In this document: positions 26,147-35,050 of the stretch, piece by piece
How the letters are laid out: the number at the start of each line of letters is the position of its first letter
Numbering within the stretch: the first letter of the stretch is position 1
Position numbers and translations under genes: made by a program
The notes under the pieces: model-generated
What the model saw: the letters and a program-made list of their open reading frames with translations, nothing else
What the model was told of the DNA's origin: nothing
Database searches by the model: none
Assembly (NCBI RefSeq): GCF_002564465.1
Contig: NZ_NUUX01000019.1
Location: 20,994 to 84,993 of the forward strand
Direction: 5' to 3'
Length of the DNA: 64,000 bases
Source: Bacillus sp. AFS088145
Lineage (GTDB): Bacteria > Bacillota > Bacilli > Bacillales > Bacillaceae_G

Positions 26147-26798
26147 TATTAACTCCCCTTTTCTTACTAATAGCAACTCCATCACCAATTGGTATAATTG
26201 TCGAATCATACTTAGGGTGATTCATTAGCCATTCATTGTAATTTTGAATCTTTTTTATTAAAGCTTTCTTTCGTCGATCATCAACTAAATCCGCACTTTC
26301 AGCAACTTGGCCTTTAAATAGAACATTATCTGAAATGATTACACCTCTGTCCGATAACAAAGGCTCATATAATTCAAAAAATCGTTTATACTGAGCTTTA
26401 GCTGCGTCGATAAAAATAACATCAAATAGTCTGTTCTCAGGCAACTTTTCTTTTAAAAGTAAAGCATCACCTTCTAAAATTAGAATTCGATTACTATAAT
26501 CGCTTCGCTCAATAAACTCTTTTGCTTTTCGAATTCTCTCAGCATTTCGCTCCATTGTAACAATCTTCACATTTGGAAACTCTTTTGCCATTCGAATACT
26601 TGAATAGCCTATCGCACTACCAATTTCAAGAATGGAAGTTGGCTGTATTAAATAAAGTAAACCAAGCATAAATTCCATGCCTGCTTTATCCATTATCGGC
26701 ACATGATGCTCAAATGCATAAGTTTCCATTTCTTCTATAAAAGGTTCTCTATGTTTATAAAAATTCGCCAAGTATTGACGAACTAAAACGTCATCCAT
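26133..26798 (-). CDS. trmR: tRNA 5-hydroxyuridine methyltransferase TrmR (YrrM)
   Basis: 221 residues, an O-methyltransferase family 3 fold. ILEIGSAIGYSSI is the SAM loop, FIDAAKAQYKRFFE holds the metal-binding aspartate, and ISDNVLFKGQV follows. TrmR methylates 5-hydroxyuridine at the tRNA wobble position to mo5U. Its place before trhP1 and trhP2 puts the hydroxylation and methylation steps in one operon. Confidence 0.9.
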   Translation of the reverse strand: MDDVLVRQYLANFYKHREPFIEEMETYAFEHHVPIMDKAGMEFMLGLLYLIQPTSILEIGSAIGYSSIRMAKEFPNVKIVTMERNAERIRKAKEFIERSDYSNRILILEGDALLLKEKLPENRLFDVIFIDAAKAQYKRFFELYEPLLSDRGVIISDNVLFKGQVAESADLVDDRRKKALIKKIQNYNEWLMNHPKYDSTIIPIGDGVAISKKRGVNNDQA

Positions 26799-26964
26799 TG
26801 CTTATAAAGCCTCCAATAGAAATACAACCTTGTCTAAAAACAAGGTGTAAGTAAAATTTCTGTGTATCTGAATTTTTTTAGACCCGTAATATTCTAACAT
26901 AAAAAAAAGACCCTTGGCTAGTACCAAGAATAGTTGCAACGCTTTCACTATTTTTTAATTTACA

Positions 26965-27001
26965 AAATTCCTCAGTAGACTATTTATACTACTGAGGAAT
27001 T
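26965..27001 (-). terminator. mltG terminator
   Basis: Minus strand stem ATTCCTCAGTAG / CTACTGAGGAAT with U-rich tail. A weaker hairpin (TCTTGG / CCAAGG, 26905-26930) lies 40 bases further on. Confidence 0.8.
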
Positions 27002-27032
27002 TAATATTTAATATACAAGTATTTCCAACTTT

Positions 27033-28127
27033 TTATTTTATATGCTTTTCTTTTTCAGTATTGTGCTCTTGTAACGATTTTGTAAAGATTACTTTACCTG
27101 TTTTATCAGCAAGGAAATATAAATAATCTGATTTGGCAGGCTCCAGAGCAGCTACTATACTATCAACGCCAGCACTTGCGATTGGTCCTACCGGTAGCCC
27201 TTTAACGTAATAAGTATTATAAGGAGATTTAACTTCTAAATCTTTATATAATACACGTTCTTTATGCTTACCCAATGCATACAAAACTGTAGGATCCGTT
27301 TGTAATGGCATTCCTATTTTAAGTCGATTATAAAATACACTTGAAATTAACTTTCGATCGGTTGTACCAGTTGCTTCTTCCTCAATTAACGAGGCCATTG
27401 TTAATGTCTGATGAGGCGTAAGTTTTTTGTTACTCATTTCTGCTTTATATTGGTCTAAAATTCTCACTGTTTCATTTAGCATCGGTGTGATAATTTCCTC
27501 TAAACTCGGAGTAAAATCCCCATACATATAAGTTGAAGGATATAAGTACCCTTCTAATGGATAGCGAATCCCAGGTTTAAAAATATCATTCGTTATTAAT
27601 TGAGGAAACTTTTTTTGTAGCCCCTGAATAAATGCTTTATCATTCAACTGTTTTAGTACAGTTGCTTGATCTAATTTAAATTCTTTTGCAATAATCGCTG
27701 CGATTTCGTTTAATTGAGAACCTTCAGGAATCATTAAATTCTTTACTGCAACCTGATATTTACCACCTACCTGTAAGTGGTTTACAATCGTTGCAACCCC
27801 TTGGTTTTCGCTAAAATGATAATTCCCAGATTTTAGACTAGCGTTGTTATGCAACTTCACATATAGTTTAAAAATTGATGTATTTTTTATTAAGTTTTTC
27901 TTTTTAAAAATTGCTGCAATATTATCAACAGAGCTTCCTTCAGGAATTGTTACCAATTTAATTTGTTTATTTGCTGAATTTACAGGTTTTAACATATATT
28001 TATAAGTTGCAAAACCCGCTCCAACTACGACAATACAAGCAATAATTAAATATGTAAAAATAAGCATACCTCTGCTTTTTTTATTTGTATTCTTGTATCC
28101 ATTTTTATTAAAATCATTAAATGACAA
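27033..28127 (-). CDS. mltG: endolytic murein transglycosylase MltG
   Basis: 364 residues. It has a basic N terminus, a single membrane anchor (MLIFTYLIIACIVVVGAGFA), a LysM-like region with IPEGSSVDNIAAI, and the YceG catalytic domain with TMASLIEEEATG (catalytic glutamate), YNRLKIGMPLQTDPTV and NTYYVKGLPVGPIASAG. It cuts nascent glycan strands outside the membrane. The start is TTG, nine bases after GGAGG. Confidence 0.93.
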   Translation of the reverse strand: MSFNDFNKNGYKNTNKKSRGMLIFTYLIIACIVVVGAGFATYKYMLKPVNSANKQIKLVTIPEGSSVDNIAAIFKKKNLIKNTSIFKLYVKLHNNASLKSGNYHFSENQGVATIVNHLQVGGKYQVAVKNLMIPEGSQLNEIAAIIAKEFKLDQATVLKQLNDKAFIQGLQKKFPQLITNDIFKPGIRYPLEGYLYPSTYMYGDFTPSLEEIITPMLNETVRILDQYKAEMSNKKLTPHQTLTMASLIEEEATGTTDRKLISSVFYNRLKIGMPLQTDPTVLYALGKHKERVLYKDLEVKSPYNTYYVKGLPVGPIASAGVDSIVAALEPAKSDYLYFLADKTGKVIFTKSLQEHNTEKEKHIK

Positions 28128-28195
28128 ACTTATCTACCTCCTTTTCCACGTTATAGTATACTACAAATATGTGCTAAATCGGCAATTTTCTACAT

Positions 28196-28237
28196 AAAAA
28201 AAATGCTAAACACTTTATAAGCGCTTAGCATTTTTAA
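28196..28237 (-). terminator. terminator after yrzB
   Basis: Stem AAATGCTAA / TTAGCATTT extended by GCGCTTATAA-type pairing, with a U8 run on the minus strand. Confidence 0.85.
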
Positions 28238-28248
28238 ATCCAAAGATA

Positions 28249-28539
28249 TTATTCTCCTTCTTCTTCGTCAAAGAAAGTGTTTAATACTTCTTCAACCATT
28301 TCCCACTCTTCGTCAGATTCGATTGGATATAACTCTCCATCTTCACCATCTTCTGCAGGAATGAAGCTTGATGCATGGTAGATTGGGTCTCCATCTTCAT
28401 CAAACTCTTGTCCAACTGGACTATAAATTACGTATGATTTACCATAATCATCTGATTCAAAAGTCATGATAATATTACAAAGTATCTCATTACCTTCCTC
28501 ATCGACGATTGTAATTTGTCTGTCTTCACCGTGTTCCAT
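28249..28539 (-). CDS. yrzB: DUF1292 family protein YrzB
   Basis: 96 residues, very acidic (the C terminus ends in FFDEEEGE). [19 protein letters not shown] and SYVIYSPVG are typical of DUF1292. It is conserved downstream of ruvX in Bacillales, and its function is unknown. The Shine-Dalgarno is GAGGTG. Confidence 0.9.
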   Translation of the reverse strand: MEHGEDRQITIVDEEGNEILCNIIMTFESDDYGKSYVIYSPVGQEFDEDGDPIYHASSFIPAEDGEDGELYPIESDEEWEMVEEVLNTFFDEEEGE

Positions 28540-28648
28540 TTATATCACCTCAATTATTTTAATCCTTTTATGTATAAGTGAATAGTTGGAGGGGCCGCAA
28601 AAATAAGTTATACTGCAAGTATTGTCGGCCATTCCCCATTCTTCTTTA

Positions 28649-29065
28649 TCACTTTATACTATCTAAGTAGTTTTGTAAAATAACTACTGCTGCCATTTTA
28701 TCGATTACTAGTTTTCTTTTCTTACGACTTACGTCAGCAGAGATTAGAAAACGTTCGGCAGCCATTGTTGAAAGTCTTTCATCCCATAGTATAACCGGAA
28801 GATTGAATTCTTCTTCAAGCATTTTTCCAAAACGCGTACAAGCTTCACCACGTTCTCCAATACTTCCGTTCATATTTTTAGGTAAGCCTACAACTATTTT
28901 TTCGATTTCGTAGCTGTCGATGATTTCTTTTAGTCGGTCTAGTCCAAATTTCTGACGTTCTTCATCAATTTTGACTGTCTCAATACCTTGAGCTGTCCAA
29001 CCAAGAGCATCACTTACAGCTACACCAATTGTTTTAGTACCTACATCTAGCCCAAGTGCTCTCAT
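28649..29065 (-). CDS. ruvX: RuvX (YqgF) RNase H-fold nuclease
   Basis: 138 residues, the family length. It starts [19 protein letters not shown] with the first catalytic aspartate at residue 7; [24 protein letters not shown] and [15 protein letters not shown] complete the RNase H-like site. Described as a putative Holliday junction resolvase and 16S rRNA processing nuclease. It follows yrzL by three bases. Confidence 0.95.
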   Translation of the reverse strand: MRALGLDVGTKTIGVAVSDALGWTAQGIETVKIDEERQKFGLDRLKEIIDSYEIEKIVVGLPKNMNGSIGERGEACTRFGKMLEEEFNLPVILWDERLSTMAAERFLISADVSRKKRKLVIDKMAAVVILQNYLDSIK

Positions 29066-29068
29066 TAA

Positions 29069-29335
29069 TTATTCTCCACGATGTTGTAGTAAGTAAGATT
29101 TAACTAATTCTTCAATGATTTCATCACGTTCTAATTTTTTCATCATACTTCTTGCGTCATTGTGACGAGGAATGTATGCAGGATCACCTGATAATAAGTA
29201 TCCTACTATTTGATTGATTGGATTATAGCCTTTTTCTTGTAACGCGTCATGAACCTTTAACAAAACTTCATTAACTCGTATATCTTGACCTTCATCTTGC
29301 AAACTAAACTTCATCGTTTTATCAAATGAATCCAT
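29069..29335 (-). CDS. yrzL: IreB family regulatory phosphoprotein YrzL
   Basis: 88 residues from the ATG six bases after GGGGTG; a GTG three codons upstream is part of that site. [12 protein letters not shown] is typical, and the threonine in this segment is the kinase target in Enterococcus Ire[20 protein letters not shown] is the DUF965 core. It is the first gene of the yrzL-ruvX-yrzB group, downstream of alaS. Confidence 0.92.
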   Translation of the reverse strand: MDSFDKTMKFSLQDEGQDIRVNEVLLKVHDALQEKGYNPINQIVGYLLSGDPAYIPRHNDARSMMKKLERDEIIEELVKSYLLQHRGE

Positions 29336-29449
29336 ACAAAGCACCCCACTTATCCGTATATTTTTAGCTAATTACATTGTACCATTTTTATTACGCAGTT
29401 ACGAATCAGCTAAAAATTTTTATATCTGTTATTGTACACGATTTTTGTA

Positions 29450-32101
29450 TTATTTTGAAATCGTATTCATCCATTTTTCAACAAAAGCAACAGCCTCGTC
29501 TAATTTTGAAGGATCTTTACCGCCAGCTTGAGCCATATCAGGACGGCCTCCGCCTCCTCCGCCACAAATTGAAGCAGCTTCTTTTATTAGATTTCCTGCA
29601 TGATATCCTTGACCTACTAAATCTTTTGTAACACCAGCAATTAAGTTTACTTTACCTTCATTAGCAGAACCAAGTAATACAACAACAGAACCAATTTTAT
29701 TTTTAAGGTCATCAACCATTGTGCGAAGACTATTCATATCTGCTCCATTTACTTTAGCAGCGACGAATTTTACTCCATTTACTTCTTTCACATTATTACT
29801 AATATTTCCTGCTTCAATATTGCTTAATTTTGAAGAAAGTGAATCATTCTCTTTTTGTACTTGTTTTAAATCTGATTGTAAAGTTTCAATACGAGTAACG
29901 ACGTCTTTTGTATTTGATTTTAATAGGCTAGCTGCCTCTTTAAGTTGACCAATTTGTTCTTGCATATATTCGTAAGCTGATTTGCCAGTTACTGCTTCAA
30001 TACGGCGCGTACCAGCTCCAATTCCTGACTCAGAAATTATTTTAAATGTACCGATAGATGCTGTGTTATCAACATGACATCCACCACATAGCTCAAGACT
30101 ATAATCTCCAACTTGTACTACTCGTACTACATCACCATATTTTTCACCAAATAATGCCATTGCTCCCATTGCTTTTGCTTCAGCAATTGCTTTTTCAGAA
30201 ATTTGAACTGGAATGCTTTCCCAAATTTTTTCATTCACAATTTTTTCAATTATTTCAAGTTCTTCAGACGTTACTTGACCGAAATGTGAGAAGTCAAAAC
30301 GTAAGCGTTCTTGGTTTACTAATGAACCAGCTTGATTTACATGAGTTCCAAGTACATCCTTTAATGCTTGGTGTAATAAGTGAGTAGCTGTGTGGTTCTT
30401 GACAATACTTGAACGGTTAGCTTTATTAATTGTTGATTCAACTTTAGCACCAACTGATAACGCACCTTCAACAACCTTCACTCGATGTAAATTTTGTCCG
30501 TTTGGAGCTTTTTGAACATCAAGCACTTCTACCTTTAAACCAGGAGCAGTTAAAGTTCCACGGTCTGCAATTTGACCTCCACTTTCAGCGTAGAAAGGAG
30601 TTACATCAAGAATTAAATGAGCTTCTTCGCCATTTGCTACATCTTCAACTTTTTCTCCGTCTTGTACTAGAACAAGAACTGTAGATTCAACCGAACCTTC
30701 GCTATAACCTACAAAAGCTGAAGTTTCCTTGATTTCACGAAGTGCTTCACTTTGTACCTGCATTGAGTCAACATCTTGTCTAGCAGAACGAGCACGCTCA
30801 CGTTGTTTTTCCATTTCAACTTCGAAACCGTCATGATCAACTGTTAATCCTTCTTCTTCTGCATATTCTTCTGTTAATTCAATCGGGAATCCATATGTGT
30901 CATAAAGACGGAAAACATCCTCACCTTTAATTACAGAACTTCCTTTTGCTTTCGCATCCTTCATTACATTTGTAAGAAGTGATAATCCTTCATGTAATGT
31001 TTCATGGAAACGCTCTTCCTCATTTTTAATTACTTTTTGAATGAACGGTACTTTTTCTTTCACATTTGGATAGTAGCTTTCCATAATTTCTGCAACAACT
31101 GGAACAAGTTCAAACATAAATGGACGTTCAATACCTAATTTTTTAGCAAAACGAACAGCACGACGGATTAATCGACGTAATACATATCCGCGACCTTCAT
31201 TTGAAGGAAGAGCGCCATCTGCAACAGCAAAAGATACTGTACGTATATGGTCAGCAATTACTTTAAAAGCAGTATCTTGATCTAATTGTCCATTTCGATA
31301 TTTTTGACCAGAAATTGTTTCAACAACATTGATAATCGGCATAAATAAATCAGTGTCAAAGTTTGTGTCTACTTCTTGTAGTACACTTGCCATACGCTCT
31401 AAGCCCATGCCAGTATCAATGTTTTTGTTTGGTAATTCAGGGTATTCTTTACGGTCTAAACCATCTTTTGAATTAAATTGAGAGAATACAATATTCCAAA
31501 TTTCTAAATATCGATCATTTTCTAAATCCTCTTTTAATAATTTAATTCCAATGTTTTCTGGATCATATTTTGTTCCACGATCATAGAAAATTTCTGTACA
31601 TGGTCCACATGGTCCTTCACCAATTTCCCAGAAGTTACCTTCTAACAGGATAATATGCTCAGGATCTAATCCTAATTTAATCCATAAATCATACGTTTCT
31701 TTATCTTCAGGATAAACAGTAACGAATAATTTTTCTTTTTCAAAACCAAACCATTCAGATGAAGTTAAAAGTTCCCAACCCCATGTTACAGCTTCTTCAC
31801 GGAAATAATCTCCGATTGAAAAATTACCTAGCATTTCAAAAAATGTATGGTGACGAGCTGTTTTCCCAACATTCTCAATATCATTTGTTCGAATAGATTT
31901 TTGTGAATTTGTTATCCTTGGGTTCTCTGGAATTACTCGACCATCAAAATATTTTTTTAATGTTGCTACACCACTATTAATCCATAATAAAGTTGGATCT
32001 TCTACTGGTACTAAAGATGCACTTGGCTCAATAGAGTGACCTTTTTCTTTAAAGAAGTCTAAGTACATTTGGCGAATTTGAGCAGCAGTTAGCTTTTTCA
32101 T
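29450..32101 (-). CDS. alaS: alanyl-tRNA synthetase
   Basis: 883 residues from the ATG eight bases after GGAGG. The class II catalytic domain, tRNA-recognition domain ([20 protein letters not shown]), editing domain with [11 protein letters not shown] and the CGGCHV zinc site, and a C-terminal coiled coil and glycine-rich dimerisation region ([16 protein letters not shown]) are complete. It charges tRNA-Ala and edits Ser and Gly mischarging. An Ala-type T-box leader controls it. Confidence 0.97.
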   Translation of the reverse strand: MKKLTAAQIRQMYLDFFKEKGHSIEPSASLVPVEDPTLLWINSGVATLKKYFDGRVIPENPRITNSQKSIRTNDIENVGKTARHHTFFEMLGNFSIGDYFREEAVTWGWELLTSSEWFGFEKEKLFVTVYPEDKETYDLWIKLGLDPEHIILLEGNFWEIGEGPCGPCTEIFYDRGTKYDPENIGIKLLKEDLENDRYLEIWNIVFSQFNSKDGLDRKEYPELPNKNIDTGMGLERMASVLQEVDTNFDTDLFMPIINVVETISGQKYRNGQLDQDTAFKVIADHIRTVSFAVADGALPSNEGRGYVLRRLIRRAVRFAKKLGIERPFMFELVPVVAEIMESYYPNVKEKVPFIQKVIKNEEERFHETLHEGLSLLTNVMKDAKAKGSSVIKGEDVFRLYDTYGFPIELTEEYAEEEGLTVDHDGFEVEMEKQRERARSARQDVDSMQVQSEALREIKETSAFVGYSEGSVESTVLVLVQDGEKVEDVANGEEAHLILDVTPFYAESGGQIADRGTLTAPGLKVEVLDVQKAPNGQNLHRVKVVEGALSVGAKVESTINKANRSSIVKNHTATHLLHQALKDVLGTHVNQAGSLVNQERLRFDFSHFGQVTSEELEIIEKIVNEKIWESIPVQISEKAIAEAKAMGAMALFGEKYGDVVRVVQVGDYSLELCGGCHVDNTASIGTFKIISESGIGAGTRRIEAVTGKSAYEYMQEQIGQLKEAASLLKSNTKDVVTRIETLQSDLKQVQKENDSLSSKLSNIEAGNISNNVKEVNGVKFVAAKVNGADMNSLRTMVDDLKNKIGSVVVLLGSANEGKVNLIAGVTKDLVGQGYHAGNLIKEAASICGGGGGGRPDMAQAGGKDPSKLDEAVAFVEKWMNTISK

Positions 32102-32143
32102 TATATTAACCTCCATTTAGTAAATTTATAATGTTATAAAAAC

Positions 32144-32413
32144 AAAAAAATCCCGTCCCTAAAACAGGGACGAGATTTACTCGCGATACCACCCTGATTA
32201 TGAATAGAAAGCTTATTGCTTAGACAAAATGCCTCGAAGTCTATTCATCACCTCAAGAGACCGTAACGTGGTCTGACGCGTCAGTGATTAGCTGCATTCA
32301 GGAGTAGCTTTTCTGTCACCCTTCATTAAAGTTTCTTTCAGCCTAGGAAACTTCTCTCTTTTGCATACGCTTAAATGGTTTAGTGACATACTTGTTCCTT
32401 CAAAATTTTGCAA
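32144..32413 (-). promoter_or_regulatory. T-box leader of alaS, Ala specifier
   Basis: T-box AGGGTGGTATCGCGA at 32181-32195 (minus) and terminator CTCGTCCCTG / AGGGACGGGA with U7 at 32144-32174. In stem I the sequence GAAAAGCTACTCC places GCU (Ala) at 32306-32308 in the specifier loop. Uncharged tRNA-Ala would release alaS transcription. Confidence 0.94.
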
Positions 32414-32419
32414 ATATAA

Positions 32420-32448
32420 ATTGTATGAAAAAATAGTATCATTGTCAA
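32420..32448 (-). promoter_or_regulatory. sigma-A promoter of the alaS T-box transcript
   Basis: Minus strand TTGACA (32443-32448), 17-base spacer, TACAAT (32420-32425). Confidence 0.88.
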
Positions 32449-32457
32449 AAATGAAAG

Positions 32458-33525
32458 TCAAGTTGAGAGACGTTCTTTTCTATTACTGTAATAGCGAATA
32501 ACAGAAATGATGACAACTAATAATGGTACGGCAATTAACAAGCCAATAAAACCAGCTATTTCCCCTGCAACTAATAATGAAAACATAATAATAACTGGAT
32601 GAATATGAATTGACTTTCCAATTATCATCGGAGAAAGGACGTTACCTTCGATCAATTGTAAAATAATTAATGTAATACCTACTCTAATTAATAAACTTGT
32701 CCCTTCCGAAGCGGCTAGAAACAGAGTTGGTACAGCTCCAATAACAGGTCCGAAATACGGAATGATATCTGTTATTCCAATGACCACTCCTAATACTAGC
32801 GCATATTTCATTCGAACAATCCATAGAAATATTGTTGCTAATACAAATAGTAAAAAACAAACTAATATTTGACCACGAATATATTTTCCAAATGTATTAT
32901 TAAGTTCTTTTGCTAAACCCTTTGCTTCATATCGCCATTTGTAAGGGATAATTTTCCAAAACATATTCGATAAGACCTTATAGTCTTTTAAAAAGTAAAA
33001 AACGATAAACGGAATGATAAATAGTGAAATAATATTATTTACTAATTGCTTCATCCATTCACCAGATTTATTCAATAATGATAATCCCGATTTTTCAGCA
33101 CCATTAATCATTAAATCAACACGATTATGAAGAAAAATTGGCATCCTCGAAGTCTTTCGTTCGATTTTGGATAAGAAATTATCATATAATGCCATGACTT
33201 TAGGAAAAGCTCTTAAAATATCTTGCCACTGTTGTTTAAAAATAGGGAGTAATAAATAAAGCCCTAGTACACACCCTCCAAAAAATAATAAATAGATCAA
33301 TAAAATCGCAATTACTCGTTTTATCCCTTTATTATGAATATATTCAATTGCTGGATGTAACAAATAGGCAATGATTAAACCAATCAAAAATGGAACCATC
33401 GATTTTAAAACACCAATTACAATATGCAAATAAACCGGTTTTAAATAATAAAAAACGATTCCAACTAATCCAATTAGCAAAATTAAACATAATCGGTATA
33501 TCCATTTTAACTTTAAACCGTCCAT
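32458..33525 (-). CDS. yrrI: AI-2E family transporter YrrI
   Basis: 355 residues, starting at the ATG ten bases after the first G of GGAGG. About eight membrane segments, with PFIVFYFLKDYK, DIIPYFGPVIGAVPT and the C-terminal PLLVVIISVIRYY typical of the AI-2E (DUF20/PerM) family. Members are proposed exporters or ion exchangers; the substrate is not known. Conserved upstream of alaS in Bacillus. Its ribosome binding site lies in a hairpin (see 33526-33556). Confidence 0.9.
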   Translation of the reverse strand: MDGLKLKWIYRLCLILLIGLVGIVFYYLKPVYLHIVIGVLKSMVPFLIGLIIAYLLHPAIEYIHNKGIKRVIAILLIYLLFFGGCVLGLYLLLPIFKQQWQDILRAFPKVMALYDNFLSKIERKTSRMPIFLHNRVDLMINGAEKSGLSLLNKSGEWMKQLVNNIISLFIIPFIVFYFLKDYKVLSNMFWKIIPYKWRYEAKGLAKELNNTFGKYIRGQILVCFLLFVLATIFLWIVRMKYALVLGVVIGITDIIPYFGPVIGAVPTLFLAASEGTSLLIRVGITLIILQLIEGNVLSPMIIGKSIHIHPVIIMFSLLVAGEIAGFIGLLIAVPLLVVIISVIRYYSNRKERLST

Positions 33526-33556
33526 AAAAAACCTCCATACTGATAATAGTATGGAG
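33526..33556 (-). terminator. terminator-like hairpin that contains the yrrI ribosome binding site
   Basis: Minus strand nine-base-pair stem CTCCATACT / AGTATGGAG, six-base loop, then G and a T6 run that ends at the yrrI ATG. The GGAGG used by yrrI is at 33532-33536, in the 3' arm. It ends the GNAT gene eight bases past its stop. Confidence 0.75.
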
Positions 33557-33564
33557 AATTTCAA

Positions 33565-34128
33565 TTAAATTATGTGACTCGTTAAAAATTTTACAAAGTC
33601 TTCTCTCTTAACAACATTCAATACACATTTCGTTTTTGCCTCTTTTTCAACGATTGTTAGTTCATTTGGAAATTCCTTCTCTACACCAATTGTCATATAA
33701 GCTAATTTCTCTTGTGCACGCCTTGATCTAGTATTCGACTCTTTTGCTCCAGCAAAAACATAATCCATTTTCAACTCGTTAAAAGCAATTTTTAAAATTT
33801 CTATTTTTGAAGCCTCATTATACCCTTGCCCCCAAAATGGAACCCCTATCCAGGTGCCAATATGGCAAATTCCATCACCTCGGTCAATATGCTTTAAACT
33901 AGTTATACCGACTACCTCATCTTGTTCGTTCAATATTATCCGATTTATTATTTTACCATCTAATTCCTGCTGAACAATATAGCTAATAAATCCGATTGTA
34001 TCATCAATATGATCTACTTTTATTCCTAAAACATCTTTCACACCTGAATCTGATGATAAATTAAATACCTGCTCTGCATACTTTAAATCATTCTTAACAA
34101 GCTTAACTCCCACTCCCATATTTACCAT
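33565..34128 (-). CDS. GNAT family acetyltransferase (RimJ/RimL-like)
   Basis: 187 residues. The acetyl-CoA region is WIGVPFWGQGYNEASKIEIL with the Q/R-x-x-G-x-x-N pattern, followed by KESNTRSRRAQEKLAYM, as in ribosomal-protein or aminoglycoside-type GNATs. The substrate is unknown. No strong Shine-Dalgarno precedes the first ATG; the second ATG, three codons on, is equally possible. It is followed by yrrI after 39 bases. Confidence 0.75.
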   Translation of the reverse strand: MVNMGVGVKLVKNDLKYAEQVFNLSSDSGVKDVLGIKVDHIDDTIGFISYIVQQELDGKIINRIILNEQDEVVGITSLKHIDRGDGICHIGTWIGVPFWGQGYNEASKIEILKIAFNELKMDYVFAGAKESNTRSRRAQEKLAYMTIGVEKEFPNELTIVEKEAKTKCVLNVVKREDFVKFLTSHII

Positions 34129-34408
34129 CTCTTTTCCATGTTTTTATATATGATAAAAGATGATGACCATTTTCTCAATGAAAAAACTTTAAATAAATTA
34201 GGATTGTATGATTAGGATTGTATTGGATTTAAAATATTAAATGAATCTTATTGATAATATAATTCATGTTATTACAATAAGTTGATGTTCGATTTTAATT
34301 GACCTACAAGCTGATTAACAATTTGTTATGCTACTTTTAAGTAAAGGATATTAAATTAGGGGGTTTTAGTGTAACTATTATTTATGAATAAGTTGATTGA
34401 AACGAAAA

Positions 34409-34522
34409 GGATGCTCGACTCCTATGGGATAAGCGGGAAGGCTAAAGACCCCGCAGGCTCGCCGAGGAGGCTAAAGAATCTAGCCCCATGGAAAGCGGAG
34501 CACCCCGTAGTGGACATCAACC
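34409..34522. repeat. dispersed intergenic repeat R1, full copy
   Basis: G/C-rich island in A/T-rich sequence. It opens GGATGCTCGACTCCTATGGG and closes with GGAAAGCGGAGCACCCC and TGGACATCAACC; GGATGCTC and GAGCACCCC are inverted ends. The same sequence in reverse begins at 63968 and a remnant is at 19910. I recall such islands in many Bacillaceae intergenic regions, without a settled function. Confidence 0.8.
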
Positions 34523-34563
34523 ACACCCTTTTACGAAAATTTGGTAATACTCTTTTTCGGCAA

Positions 34564-34594
34564 TAAAAAAGCACATGCCCTATAGACATGTGCT
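34564..34594 (-). terminator. terminator of the yrzQ-like gene
   Basis: Perfect stem AGCACATG / CATGTGCT with a U6 run on the minus strand, eight bases past the stop. Confidence 0.9.
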
Positions 34595-34601
34595 CAAAAA
34601 A

Positions 34602-34736
34602 TTAAAGCATTTTTTTCAATGACTTTCTCATACGTTTCATGTTCTTTGAAGTAAGCCATTTGTTATCGTACATTAACTTCATCGCAAGTGCACCTGCACC
34701 TAAACCTAAACCTAATAAAGAGCTTTTTCTAGCCAT
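34602..34736 (-). CDS. yrzQ: small DUF3918-type protein
   Basis: 44 residues, starting MARKSSLLGLGLGAGALAMK and ending with the basic NMKRMRKSLKKML. It has one glycine-rich hydrophobic segment and a basic amphipathic tail. A GGAG lies ten bases upstream of the ATG and a strong terminator follows, so it is a real gene. Size and position between yrrI and recD2 match B. subtilis yrzQ; the symbol rests on synteny and is moderately sure. Confidence 0.75.
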   Translation of the reverse strand: MARKSSLLGLGLGAGALAMKLMYDNKWLTSKNMKRMRKSLKKML

Positions 34737-34749
34737 CAATTACCCACTC

Positions 34750-34938
34750 CTACATACTAAGTTTTCGATCCTCTTCGTCAAACAAATCATCTAACGAACT
34801 TAACGTACCATCTTCTTCAACTTGGTGGGTATAAATTATACCTTTATTAATTGTTAGTTCAATATAACATCCCCAACAATAATATTGATTTACACCTATT
34901 TTCCCTAAGTCTTTACTATGACAATTTGGACAAATCAC
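34750..34938 (-). CDS. yrzR: small zinc-ribbon protein, YrzR-like
   Basis: 62 residues. CPNC at residues 3-6 and CWGC near residue 18 form a zinc ribbon, followed by a strand-rich middle and an acidic end (SSLDDLFDEEDRKLSM). It is preceded by GGGAGCG and lies just upstream of the DUF3918 gene, as in related genomes. The function is unknown. Confidence 0.72.
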   Translation of the reverse strand: MICPNCHSKDLGKIGVNQYYCWGCYIELTINKGIIYTHQVEEDGTLSSLDDLFDEEDRKLSM

Positions 34939-35050
34939 AACGCTCGCTCCCTTAGCCTAAAAAAGGCAATGTTTCTAAGCATTGTGACCAAATTTTCATA
35001 AAAATATACGTTAGTACAGGAATCGTCTTGCACTATATATTCTTAGTCAT

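Larger units (their letters stand above)
34129..34601. other. intergenic region with repeat R1 and a terminator
   Basis: About 470 bases. It holds an A/T-rich stretch, one full R1 repeat and the terminator of the small gene at 34602. A 60-codon open frame across the repeat (34384-34566) has no ribosome binding site and follows repeat sequence, so it is not called. Confidence 0.7.

Noticed and set aside
34384..34566. 60-codon open frame on the plus strand
   Set aside because: It runs across the R1 repeat, has no ribosome binding site and no family resemblance.
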